A stretch of 35,489 nucleotides of DNA from Nocardioides sp. (lineage in GTDB: Bacteria > Actinomycetota > Actinomycetes > Propionibacteriales > Nocardioidaceae): assembly GCF_029937575.1 (NCBI RefSeq), contig NZ_JAPYPS010000037.1:1-35489 (forward strand), given 5' to 3'. A program made the position numbers and the translations under genes. The notes under the pieces are model-generated. The model was not told the DNA's origin, did not search any database, and saw only the letters and a list, made by a program, of their open reading frames with translations. The stretch's first letter is position 1, and each line of letters starts with the position of its first letter. Positions 17,823 through 24,168 of this stretch are shown one piece after another.

Positions 17823-18347
17823 TCAGAGGTTGTAGACGGAGTTGATGATGGCGCCCTTGTTGGCGAAGTGGATGACCGCGTCCTGCACGTCGAGCGGGTG
17901 GCACGGGATCACTCCCTCGATCAGGTCCTCCTCGCGCTGGCCGTGCAGCGCCATCCCGAAGCGGCAGCACAGCACCGTGCCGCCCTCGCCGATGAAGGTC
18001 TTGATGGCGTCGTTCATGTTCTGGTTGCCGGGGAAGGCGACGTCGCCGGTCGTGGGGAAGCCGCGGGTGTCGGCGCAGGCGAGGGCGCCGGGCCCATAGA
18101 AGTAGAGCGTGGCGTCGAAGCCCTTGCGCAGTGCGCGGGTGGTCTGCAGGACGGCCACGAAGCTCACCGAGGACTCGTGCGGGATGCCGTGCACCAGCGT
18201 GAGCCAGGCCTGTCCCTCGCTGGCCTGGTAGTCGGGGAAGAGCTTGGTCGAGCCGTAGAGGTTGGTGCCCTTGGCCTGGCTCGGGTGCGGGATCTCCGCC
18301 GTGGACTTCGCCATCGCGGCGAGGATCTCGTCGTCGTACACGGACAT
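17823..18347 (-). CDS. nitB: Sll0783/MSMEG_0572 family nitrogen-starvation protein (NitB-like)
   Basis: A 174-residue cytosolic protein of the MSMEG_0572/Sll0783 family. In Synechocystis, Sll0783 is induced by nitrogen starvation and is needed for polyhydroxybutyrate accumulation; its molecular role is unknown. Seen: PHPSQAKGTNLYGSTKLFPDYQASEGQAWLTLVHG and the segment RKGFDATLYFYGPGALACADTRGFPTTGDVAFPGNQNMNDAIKTFIGEGGTVLCCRFGMALHG (conserved cysteines), consistent with a DsrE-like alpha/beta fold (my reading). ATG 18347 is preceded by GAGGAG within the final bases of an unusual 13-14-base tandem repeat region (18361-18415) that separates it from the amidohydrolase gene. Confidence 0.9.
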   Translation of the reverse strand: MSVYDDEILAAMAKSTAEIPHPSQAKGTNLYGSTKLFPDYQASEGQAWLTLVHGIPHESSVSFVAVLQTTRALRKGFDATLYFYGPGALACADTRGFPTTGDVAFPGNQNMNDAIKTFIGEGGTVLCCRFGMALHGQREEDLIEGVIPCHPLDVQDAVIHFANKGAIINSVYNL

Positions 18348-18360
18348 GTGGTGTCTCCTC

Positions 18361-18415
18361 GGTTGGGCGGTGCTGGACGGTGGTGCTGGGAAGGTGGTGC
18401 TCAACGGGTGGTGCT
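18361..18415 (-). repeat. Four tandem 13-14-base repeats between the amidohydrolase and nitB genes
   Basis: Read on the minus strand, the units are AGCACCACCCGTTG (18415-18402), AGCACCACCTTCCC (18401-18388), AGCACCACCGTCC (18387-18375) and AGCACCGCCCAACC (18374-18361). Each shares AGCACC(A/G)CC plus a variable end. They fill the only sizeable gap (71 bases) in an operon whose other genes overlap or nearly touch, directly ahead of the nitB ribosome site. An RNA-level control element or processing site is possible; random slippage repeats are the alternative. Confidence 0.7.
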
Positions 18416-18418
18416 CTC

Positions 18419-19246
18419 TCAGCCGTAGAGGGCCTCGAAATTCGTGGTGAAGAACTGCTTCGCCAGCTCGCCGTCGCCGGCGACCGCGGCCAGCCGCGCG
18501 TACTCGCCGGCGTAGTCGCCCCACGGGGTGTCGGTGGCGAAGAGGATCCGGTCGTGGCCGACCCCGCGCTTCTCGATCTCGGCGACCAGCCACGCCGGCG
18601 CGAAGCCGATCGCCCAGCTGGTGTCGGTGTAGACCTGCTTGCCGGCCTCGATCCAGTCGAAGAGGCGCCCGCCGATGAGCTTCATGTGTCCGCTCATCCC
18701 GCCGCCGAGGTGGACGAGGTGGATCTTCGTGGCATCGCCGTACTTCTCGACCAGGGTGCCGATCTGGTCCACGTCGGAGGCGGCGCCGGGCGAGGTGTGC
18801 ACGTGGACCACGAGGCCGAGGTCGGCGGCGGTGGTGAAGATCCGGTCGAGCTGCTCGGCACAGTCGGGGTCGGTCGGGCTGCCCCCGAGCAGGAAGCTCG
18901 TCTTGAGCGCCGCGACGCCGTCCTCCACCGCCAGCCGCAAGGCCGCCGCGTTGCGCTCGGCGTCGCTCGCCTTGGGCGAGACCCAGAGCCCGCACCGAAC
19001 GCGGTCGTCCTTCTGCGCAGCCTCGAGGGCGAGGTGGTTGAGGTCGAAGGAGACCTGCGGGTCGGGGACGCCGTAGTTGGGCAGCACGAGCGTCCGCTCG
19101 ACCCCCTCGTCGTCGAGCGAGGCCAGGAAGCCGCCAACCGTCGCCTTGGCACCGAGGTCGGCGTTGATGGCAGGTCCGCCGTAGAAGGGGTACGCCGGCA
19201 GCACGCCGATGTGGCGGTGAGCGTCGTGGGTCGGCGTCCTGGGCAT
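18419..19246 (-). CDS. Amidohydrolase-2 family metal-dependent hydrolase, first gene of the Nit1C-like operon
   Basis: 275 residues, TIM-barrel amidohydrolase (PF04909-like). Seen: HxH at the end of strand 1 (DAHRHIG), LVVHVHTS, KIHLVHLGGG and the terminal ATDTPWGDY Asp, which together make a mono- or binuclear metal site. Relatives include decarboxylases and lactone or amide hydrolases, so the reaction cannot be named. Its place at the head of the operon suggests that it prepares or trims a substrate or product of the nitrilase/radical SAM pathway. ATG 19246 has no clear ribosome site, and no better start was found. The 222-base divergent region upstream carries a GlnR-like element and a repeat array. 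Confidence 0.85.
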   Translation of the reverse strand: MPRTPTHDAHRHIGVLPAYPFYGGPAINADLGAKATVGGFLASLDDEGVERTLVLPNYGVPDPQVSFDLNHLALEAAQKDDRVRCGLWVSPKASDAERNAAALRLAVEDGVAALKTSFLLGGSPTDPDCAEQLDRIFTTAADLGLVVHVHTSPGAASDVDQIGTLVEKYGDATKIHLVHLGGGMSGHMKLIGGRLFDWIEAGKQVYTDTSWAIGFAPAWLVAEIEKRGVGHDRILFATDTPWGDYAGEYARLAAVAGDGELAKQFFTTNFEALYG

Positions 19247-19269
19247 GCCGTCAAGTGCACGGCCGCGGT

Positions 19270-19285
19270 GTTTCCGAATGGTTGC
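19270..19285 (-). promoter_or_regulatory. GlnR-like half-site pair upstream of the Nit1C-like operon
   Basis: On the minus strand, GCAAC-N6-GAAAC spans 19285 to 19270. The actinobacterial GlnR box is close to GTnAC-N6-GAAAC. A further GTAAC lies at 19329-19325, exactly 44 bases (four 11-base periods) from the first half-site. The family is nitrogen-starvation responsive in cyanobacteria, which makes a nitrogen regulator plausible. Against it: one consensus base is missed, and the pair is only 24 bases from the start codon. Confidence 0.3.
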
Positions 19286-19364
19286 GGGTGGAATACGAAG
19301 CGCTGCCCAGCTCGTAAGTTCTGGGTTACCGCGTGCTGGTCCGCCGCGATCACCCGCCCGGGAC

Positions 19365-19404
19365 CCTCGACCGGCCTCGACCGGCCTGACGCCACCTGAC
19401 GCCA
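19365..19404. repeat. Two pairs of 10-base tandem repeats in the divergent promoter region
   Basis: CCTCGACCGG occurs at 19365-19374 and 19375-19384. CCTGACGCCA occurs at 19385-19394 and 19395-19404. All four units begin with CCT at an exact 10-base spacing, about one helical turn. They abut the operator cluster at 19408-19467. They may position a regulator or bend the DNA; the copies are exact. Confidence 0.75.
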
Positions 19405-19407
19405 GAG

Positions 19408-19467
19408 TGACACTAGAATGACATCACAGGTGCTTGACGCGACGTCATAGTGATGTCAGAGTGATGC
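19408..19467. promoter_or_regulatory. Mirror-image operator cluster for the RHH-protein operon
   Basis: TGACATCAC (19419-19427) and its exact complement GTGATGTCA (19450-19458) form an inverted repeat. Each arm has a partial copy 11 bases outward: TGACAC at 19408-19413 and GTGATGC at 19461-19467. The result is two half-sites on each side of a -35-like TTGACG at 19434-19439. The pattern ends two bases before the ATG of the ribbon-helix-helix gene, so autorepression is the natural reading. RHH proteins typically bind short repeats spaced about one turn apart. Confidence 0.65.
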
Positions 19468-19468
19468 A

Positions 19469-20044
19469 ATGGACATCACGCCGTACGTCGACCACCTGCG
19501 CCGCGACCTGCTCGCCGCCGCCGAAGGTGCCGGCGAGGAGCTGCGCAGCGCCGCGGAGCGGCTGAGCTTCGCCCTCGATCCCGCCGCCCGGCTCGCACTG
19601 ATGGAGGCGATCAGCCAGGCCTGCTCGGAGATCACCGCCGAGATGCCCGCGGGCGGCGTCGACGTACGCCTCGACGGACGCGACCTCGCCTTCGTCGTCG
19701 ACTCCCCCACTGCCGGGCCGCCCGTGCCGCCGGTGCCACCGGCCCCGCCGCTCCCCCCGGAGCCGGAGGACGATGCCGAGGCCGGCAGCACCGCTCGGAT
19801 CACCCTCCGCCTCCCGGAGTCGGTCAAGGCCAAGGCCGAGGACGCCGCCGCGGACGCCGGCCAGTCGCTCAACACCTGGCTGGTGAGCGTGATCCGCACC
19901 GCCACCCGCCCCGGGGGCATCAACGTCGACATCGACCTGTCGAGCCTCCCGCAGCTGCTCGGCGACAACTTCCCGTTCGGCTCGAGCGGGCCACCCGGCA
20001 GCGGCCGAAGCCGCTCCGCGAAGCGGATGAACGGCTGGGTCTGA
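19469..20044 (+). CDS. Ribbon-helix-helix (HicB/Arc-type) DNA-binding protein
   Basis: 191 residues. The N-terminal 65 residues are helical (YVDHLRRDLLAAAEGAGEELRSAAERL). A Pro-rich linker follows at about 80-105. A ribbon-helix-helix motif lies at about 108-150, with the beta strand ARITLRLPESVKAKAEDAA and helices containing AGQSLNTWLVSVIRTA. The C-terminal tail is NINVDIDLSS-like and then basic. This motif is typical of antitoxins and small repressors. No toxin is visible nearby, so a local repressor of its own operon is more likely. ATG 19469 sits at the edge of the operator cluster and lacks a ribosome site; the mRNA may be leaderless. The next gene starts 146 bases downstream. Confidence 0.8.
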   Translation: MDITPYVDHLRRDLLAAAEGAGEELRSAAERLSFALDPAARLALMEAISQACSEITAEMPAGGVDVRLDGRDLAFVVDSPTAGPPVPPVPPAPPLPPEPEDDAEAGSTARITLRLPESVKAKAEDAAADAGQSLNTWLVSVIRTATRPGGINVDIDLSSLPQLLGDNFPFGSSGPPGSGRSRSAKRMNGWV

Positions 20045-20190
20045 GCAGCAGGCCCTCCACCCCCCTCCCGCAGCACCACCCCACGGGTCCGGCCACCGGC
20101 CGGCTCCGCGGACGAGCACACCCTCGACAGCCCGCCCACGACCATTGACGACCGCCTACGACCACCTACGACAGCAAGCAGGAGACCACC

Positions 20191-21030
20191 ATGAGCGGCA
20201 ACACCGTCAGCAGCAGCCAGTTCGAGCCGGTCGGACCCCTGCGACTCCACGTCGAGAACGGCAAGGGGTCCGTCGAGGTCACCGCCCTCGACACCACCGA
20301 GGCCACCGTCGACATCGCCGGCCAGGACGCCGACGACGTCCGGGTCGAGCTCAACGGCGAGGACCTCGTGGTCATCGCTCCCCAGCAGCGCGGCGGACTC
20401 TTCGGCGGCGATCGTCGTCTCGACATCACCATCACCGTCCCCACGCGCAGCGAGCTCACCTGCAAGCTCGGCAGCTCGGACCTCACCTGCCACGGGACGC
20501 TCGGCGCGGCCCAGGTCCGCACCGGTTCCGGTGAGGTGACCGTCGAGCAGCTCTCCGGCCCCGCGCTCCTCGAGAGCGGCTCGGGGGAGATCACCCTCCA
20601 GCACGCCGAGGAGCCGCTGCGCATCAAGAGCGGCTCGGGGGACGTCACCGTGCGTCACGCCGGGGCCGAGGTGTCGATCTCCACCGGCTCGGGCGAGGTC
20701 GAGGTCGGGGACTGCCACGGCAACACGTCGGTGAAGACCGGCTCGGGCGACCTGCACGTCGGCCACGCGCACACCAGTGTCAGCCTCAGCACCGGCAGCG
20801 GCGACCTGGTCATCGACCGGGTCTCCGCCGGCCGGGTCCAGCTCAAGGGCGCCTCCGGCGACCTGCGCGTCGGCATCCCGGCCGGCATCCCCGTGTGGAC
20901 CGACATCACCACGGTCTCGGGCCGGGTGCACTCCACCCTCGAGGGGGCGGGGCAGCCGGAGCCCGGCGCCGACTACATCGAGGTCCGCGCCAAGACCGTC
21001 AGCGGAGACGTCGATCTCCGACAGCTGTGA
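20191..21030 (+). CDS. DUF4097 family beta-strand repeat protein
   Basis: 279 residues, recognised by the recurring SGSG-(D/E)-(V/L/I) turn: TGSGEVTV, SGSGEITL, SGSGDVTV, TGSGEVEV, TGSGDLHV, TGSGDLVI and GASGDLRV, about every 19 residues from residue 110 to 230. These predict a short right-handed beta-solenoid. There is no signal peptide or membrane segment, so it is probably cytosolic. AGGAG (20180-20184) lies six bases before the ATG. The family is often found beside regulators and membrane-stress genes, but its role is unknown. Here it sits between the RHH protein and a small basic peptide in one transcription unit. Confidence 0.88.
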   Translation: MSGNTVSSSQFEPVGPLRLHVENGKGSVEVTALDTTEATVDIAGQDADDVRVELNGEDLVVIAPQQRGGLFGGDRRLDITITVPTRSELTCKLGSSDLTCHGTLGAAQVRTGSGEVTVEQLSGPALLESGSGEITLQHAEEPLRIKSGSGDVTVRHAGAEVSISTGSGEVEVGDCHGNTSVKTGSGDLHVGHAHTSVSLSTGSGDLVIDRVSAGRVQLKGASGDLRVGIPAGIPVWTDITTVSGRVHSTLEGAGQPEPGADYIEVRAKTVSGDVDLRQL

Positions 21031-21056
21031 CCACCATCGGACGAAGGAGCCCCACC

Positions 21057-21203
21057 ATGTACGACGACAGCACCCTGTTGCCCAGCGAGGCCCGGCAAAT
21101 CATCAGCGAGCGGATCGACCGTGCCGCCGACGCCCGGACGGCCCGCGCGACCAAGCGCGGGGCGCGTTCCCGACGCGGCAAGCGCAGCAGCCCCCTGGCG
21201 TGA
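21057..21203 (+). CDS. 48-residue basic peptide
   Basis: A small gene with a strong AAGGAG (21044-21049) seven bases before ATG 21057 and 26 bases after the DUF4097 stop. The protein starts with an acidic/helical part (DDSTLLPSEARQIISERIDRAADA) and ends Arg/Lys-rich (TKRGARSRRGKRSS), suggesting nucleic-acid or RHH-protein binding. No family recognised. Codon use matches its neighbours and the ribosome site is the best in this operon, which supports a real gene. Confidence 0.65.
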   Translation: MYDDSTLLPSEARQIISERIDRAADARTARATKRGARSRRGKRSSPLA

Positions 21204-21223
21204 GGCCACCGCGTGAGGTGGTC
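21204..21223. terminator. Hairpin between convergent operons
   Basis: GGCCACC (21204-21210) pairs with GGTGGTC (21217-21223) around GCGTGA; the stem is 7 bp with one G-T pair. It starts right at the stop of the 48-residue gene and lies 20 bases from the stop of the convergent siderophore-interacting protein, so it could end both transcripts. There is no T-run. Confidence 0.4.
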
Positions 21224-21243
21224 GGGCACGTCACCGGGTCTCG

Positions 21244-22185
21244 TCAGCTGATCGAGCGGCCCTCTCTCCAGTAGCCCATGAACGCCACCTGGTGCCGGTC
21301 GAGCCCCAGGTCCTTGACCAGGGCGCGACGCAAGCCCGTGACGACCTTCGACTCCCCCGCGATCCAGGCGTAGAGACCGTGCCACTCATGACCGACCGAC
21401 CGGCCGTTCCCGCCCTCCGCCTCGCCCGACGAGGAGTAGAACGGCGTCTCCCAGAGGTCGGGGTCGATCTCCGACTCGTCGACCTCGAGGCTCGCTGCCT
21501 GGGCTCCGAGATGCTCGAGGACCGCGGCGTGCAGCGCCTCACCACGCGGGCCTCCGTCCCGGGGCAGCCAGCGCACGCCGACCCCCTCCGGGTGCTCGAG
21601 GGTCAGCACGTCCGCGGCGAAGGGCACCTCGAGGAACACCGCACCGCGTGCCGCGACGTCGAGCTGCTCGAGGATCGCTGCCACGGCCGGAACGGCGGTC
21701 TCGTCGCCGACGAGGAGCAGCGCGTCCCCGTCGCTGGGGGCGAACTCGATGCCGCCGTACTCGTGGCCGCGTCGCGGGGCCGTGCAGATGACCCGATCCC
21801 CGACCGCAGCGCGCTCGCCCCAGATCCCCGCCGGCCCGGTCGCTCCTTCGTGGACCACGATGTCGACGACGAGCCGCGTGCTCTCTCCCTCGCCACGGAC
21901 ACCGCGGATCGTGTAGGTGCGCATGTGGCCGCGCTCGGCCTCGGGCCGCGCCAGCCACTCGCCGTACCAACCCTCGCCCACGCCCTCGAACGCCGGGAGC
22001 GGGTGGTCGCCGTCGGGGAAGATCAGCTTGATCCGCTGGTCGTAGGACGTGCTCGACACCCCCAGCTCGGCCAGTGCCGGGGAGCCGAGCTCCACCCGGA
22101 CGAAGCTCGGCGAGAGCCGCTCGACGGCCCGGACCTCGACCTCCTCGATCAGCATGGGCAGGGTCGTGCTCGGTGCGGCGGTCAT
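21244..22185 (-). CDS. Siderophore-interacting protein (FAD-dependent ferric-siderophore reductase)
   Basis: A 313-residue ViuB/SIP-type flavoprotein. An FAD-binding beta-barrel comes first (VRVELGSPAL; MRTYTIRG with the R-x-Y-S/T motif at about residue 88; GPAGIWGERAAVGD), followed by a NAD(P)H-like domain (DALLLVGDETAVPAVAAILEQL, YAWIAGESKVVTGLRRALVKDLGL, FMGYWREG). This family reduces Fe(III)-siderophores in the cytosol to release iron. ATG 22185 lies just downstream of an IdeR/DtxR box, consistent with induction under iron limitation. No siderophore transporter is adjacent. Confidence 0.93.
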   Translation of the reverse strand: MTAAPSTTLPMLIEEVEVRAVERLSPSFVRVELGSPALAELGVSSTSYDQRIKLIFPDGDHPLPAFEGVGEGWYGEWLARPEAERGHMRTYTIRGVRGEGESTRLVVDIVVHEGATGPAGIWGERAAVGDRVICTAPRRGHEYGGIEFAPSDGDALLLVGDETAVPAVAAILEQLDVAARGAVFLEVPFAADVLTLEHPEGVGVRWLPRDGGPRGEALHAAVLEHLGAQAASLEVDESEIDPDLWETPFYSSSGEAEGGNGRSVGHEWHGLYAWIAGESKVVTGLRRALVKDLGLDRHQVAFMGYWREGRSIS

Positions 22186-22200
22186 CGACGTTTCCGTTCG

Positions 22201-22229
22201 TTAGGCATGCCTCAGTAAGGCTTACCTTA
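22201..22229 (-). promoter_or_regulatory. IdeR/DtxR-type iron box
   Basis: On the minus strand the sequence TAAGGTAAGCCTTACTGAG (22229-22211) matches 13 of 19 positions of the IdeR consensus TTAGGTTAGCCTAACCTAA. Beside it, AGGCATGCCT (22203-22212) is a perfect 10-base palindrome preceded by TT, giving a second weaker half-site pair. The site lies 26-44 bases before the siderophore-interacting protein start, the usual place for iron repression. Confidence 0.7.
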
Positions 22230-22250
22230 GCAGCGACCGCTCGTGCTCGG

Positions 22251-23222
22251 CTTGTTGGAGTCCGGGACATCAACGAGCGGCGCGCGGAGATCATCGTCAA
22301 CGAGACCTCCCACCTGCACCTGGCTGAGCGACGCGCAGCGGACGCGGCGGTCCTCGACAAGCTCGCCGAGCTGCCGTGCCTGGGTGACCGCGCCTTGGCC
22401 GAGGAGGTACGGCGGATCGTGTACCGCCTGGACTCCGAGGCAGCGCTTCGTCGCCGCGAGAGAGCGCTGCGGGACCGTCACGTGCGGGCCAGGGCTAGTG
22501 CCGATGGCACCGGTGAGGTGACCGGGGTCGTCGCGGACTGGCAGATGGCAGCGATCATGGCCTCCCTCGGCGCGCGAGCCGACCTGCTGATCTCGCAGGG
22601 GGACGAGCGCACCCGGGCCCAGATCCTGGCCGACCTCTACGTCGAGCGCCTGGCCGGCCTGCCGGGCGCCTCGGGAGTGCCGGTGATGGTCGACCTGGTG
22701 CTGCCCGTCGAGACCTTGCTCGGTGAGTCCGACGAGCCGGGCGAGGTCCCCGGGATCGGTCCGATCCCCGCCGATCTCGCCCGCGACCTCATCGACGCCT
22801 CACCTGCCGCGCGCACCGCCCTGCGACGACTGTTCGCCGACACCGACCACCTGGTGGCGATGGAATCGCAGGCCAGGATCTTCCCGAAGGACCTGGCCGA
22901 CTTCATCAAGCTGCGCGACCGGCGCTGTCGCACCCCGTGGTGCGACGCTCCCACGCGCCACACCGATCACGTCGAGGACGCCACCGTGGGCGGCGTGACT
23001 TCCGAGCACAACGGCCAGGGGCTCTGCGCGTTCTGCAACTACGCCACACAACACCCCCGGCTGCGGCACACCGTCACCTCGATCGCGGATCTGCAGCCGC
23101 ACACCACCCTGGTCACCACCCCGGCCGGGGCGTCCTACGACTCCCGCGCCCCCGCCCCACCCGGCAACCCCGCGGACCAGTTCATCCAGACCCATCCCGG
23201 CGTCTGGACCCGCATCGCCTGA
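22251..23222 (+). pseudogene. 5'-truncated DUF222-HNH endonuclease gene
   Basis: The frame encodes the middle and C-terminal parts of a DUF222-HNH protein: helical repeats of the DUF222 region, then an HNH domain with CRTPWCDAPTRHTDHVEDATVGG, the N of EHNGQGL, and CAFCNY, which has the usual zinc cysteines and His-Asn elements. The first roughly 120-170 residues normal for this family are missing. Family-like sequence begins abruptly at about 22257, within 30 bases of the iron box, and no in-frame ATG/GTG with a ribosome site lies there. In-frame GTGs upstream fall antisense inside the siderophore gene. This looks like the remnant of one of many DUF222 copies typical of Nocardioidaceae. Expression from the GTG at 22419 as a short HNH protein is a weaker possibility. 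Confidence 0.7.
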
Positions 23223-23262
23223 TGTGGCGCGGGTGAGCGTCGCCCTGTGGCGGGCGCTGGCC

Positions 23263-23838
23263 TCAGATCGCCGTGCGGTGGAAGCTCTGGAACGACCGGG
23301 ACGGCGTCGGTCCACGCTGGCCCTGGTAGCGCGAGCCGTACTTCGCCGAGCCGTAGGGGTGCTCGGACGGCGAGGAGAGCCGGAAGAAGCAGAACTGGCC
23401 GATCTTCATGCCGGGGTAGAGCTTGATCGGCAAGGTGGCGACGTTGGCGAGCTCGAGGGTCACGTGGCCGGAGAAGCCGGGATCCACGAAGCCGGCGGTC
23501 GCGTGCGTCAGCAGGCCGAGCCGACCCAGGGACGACTTGCCCTCCACACGGGCCGCGATGTCGTCGGGCAACGAGACGACCTCGTACGTCGACCCGAGCA
23601 CGAACTCGCCCGGGTGAAGGATGAACGGCTCGTCGCCCTCCGGCTCCACCTGGCGAGTGAGGTCGGACTGGTCGGCCGCCGGGTCGATGTGGGGGTAGCG
23701 GTGGTTCTCGAAGACCCGGAAGAACCGGTCCAGCCGGACGTCGATCGACGACGGCTGCACCATGCCCGGGTCCCACGGGTCCAGGGCGATCCGCTGGGCG
23801 TCGATCTCGGCGAGGATGTCGCGGTCTGACAGCAGCAC
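23263..23838 (-). CDS. dcd: dCTP deaminase (bifunctional deaminase/dUTPase type)
   Basis: A 191-residue homotrimeric nucleotide enzyme that makes dUMP for thymidylate synthesis. Seen: [51 protein letters not shown] and [21 protein letters not shown] with its catalytic Glu, then the C-terminal lid [13 protein letters not shown]. Actinobacterial Dcd (for example M. tuberculosis Rv0321) both deaminates dCTP and hydrolyses dUTP, and the length and motifs fit that class. GTG start at 23838. The small membrane protein gene ends nine bases upstream on the same strand, implying co-transcription. Confidence 0.97.
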   Translation of the reverse strand: MLLSDRDILAEIDAQRIALDPWDPGMVQPSSIDVRLDRFFRVFENHRYPHIDPAADQSDLTRQVEPEGDEPFILHPGEFVLGSTYEVVSLPDDIAARVEGKSSLGRLGLLTHATAGFVDPGFSGHVTLELANVATLPIKLYPGMKIGQFCFFRLSSPSEHPYGSAKYGSRYQGQRGPTPSRSFQSFHRTAI

Positions 23839-23847
23839 AAGCGCACC

Positions 23848-24117
23848 CTATCCGTCGTGGGACGCATCCTCCTGGGACGTCGACTCCTCGGGCACCCGCA
23901 CGGGACGCCACCTGGCCCAGACGACGAAGGCGGCACCCACGACCAGCAGCGCCAGCCCCGCCCAGAGGTTGGCGTTGACCCCCTCGCTGTTCTCGCCGCC
24001 CTCGTCGCCGTAGACGAGGCGGGTGACGAGCAGGATCACGCCGTACAGGGAGAGCAGCACGCCGATCACGTTGCGGATGTCGAAGGCGCCGGCGGTGTGC
24101 GGACGAGCCTCACTCAT
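23848..24117 (-). CDS. Small two-helix membrane protein
   Basis: 89 residues with two transmembrane helices (about 14-31: VIGVLLSLYGVILLVTRL; and about 47-66: WAGLALLVVGAAFVVWARW) and an acidic C-terminal tail. ATG 24117 was chosen because AGAGGAG lies about seven bases before it; a start at 24162 would add 15 residues without a ribosome site. It lies nine bases before dcd and 51 bases after the symporter stop. Family not recognised. Confidence 0.75.
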   Translation of the reverse strand: MSEARPHTAGAFDIRNVIGVLLSLYGVILLVTRLVYGDEGGENSEGVNANLWAGLALLVVGAAFVVWARWRPVRVPEESTSQEDASHDG

Positions 24118-24168
24118 CTCGGTCTCCTCTGGGTCGTGTGCGGGTCGAGCAGGTAGAGTCATCGGGGC

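Noticed and set aside
19469..20044. Toxin-antitoxin pair built on the RHH protein
   Set aside because: No toxin-like gene is adjacent; the neighbours are the DUF4097 protein and a basic peptide.
20520..20870. Periodic GGCTCGGG-(C/G)GA sequence suggesting a CRISPR-like repeat
   Set aside because: The period is the coding repeat of the DUF4097 SGSG turns in one frame; units are too short and variable, with no spacers.
22074..22250. In-frame upstream GTG extension of the HNH frame
   Set aside because: It runs antisense through the start of the siderophore-interacting protein and across the iron box, and encodes Arg/Ser-rich noise.
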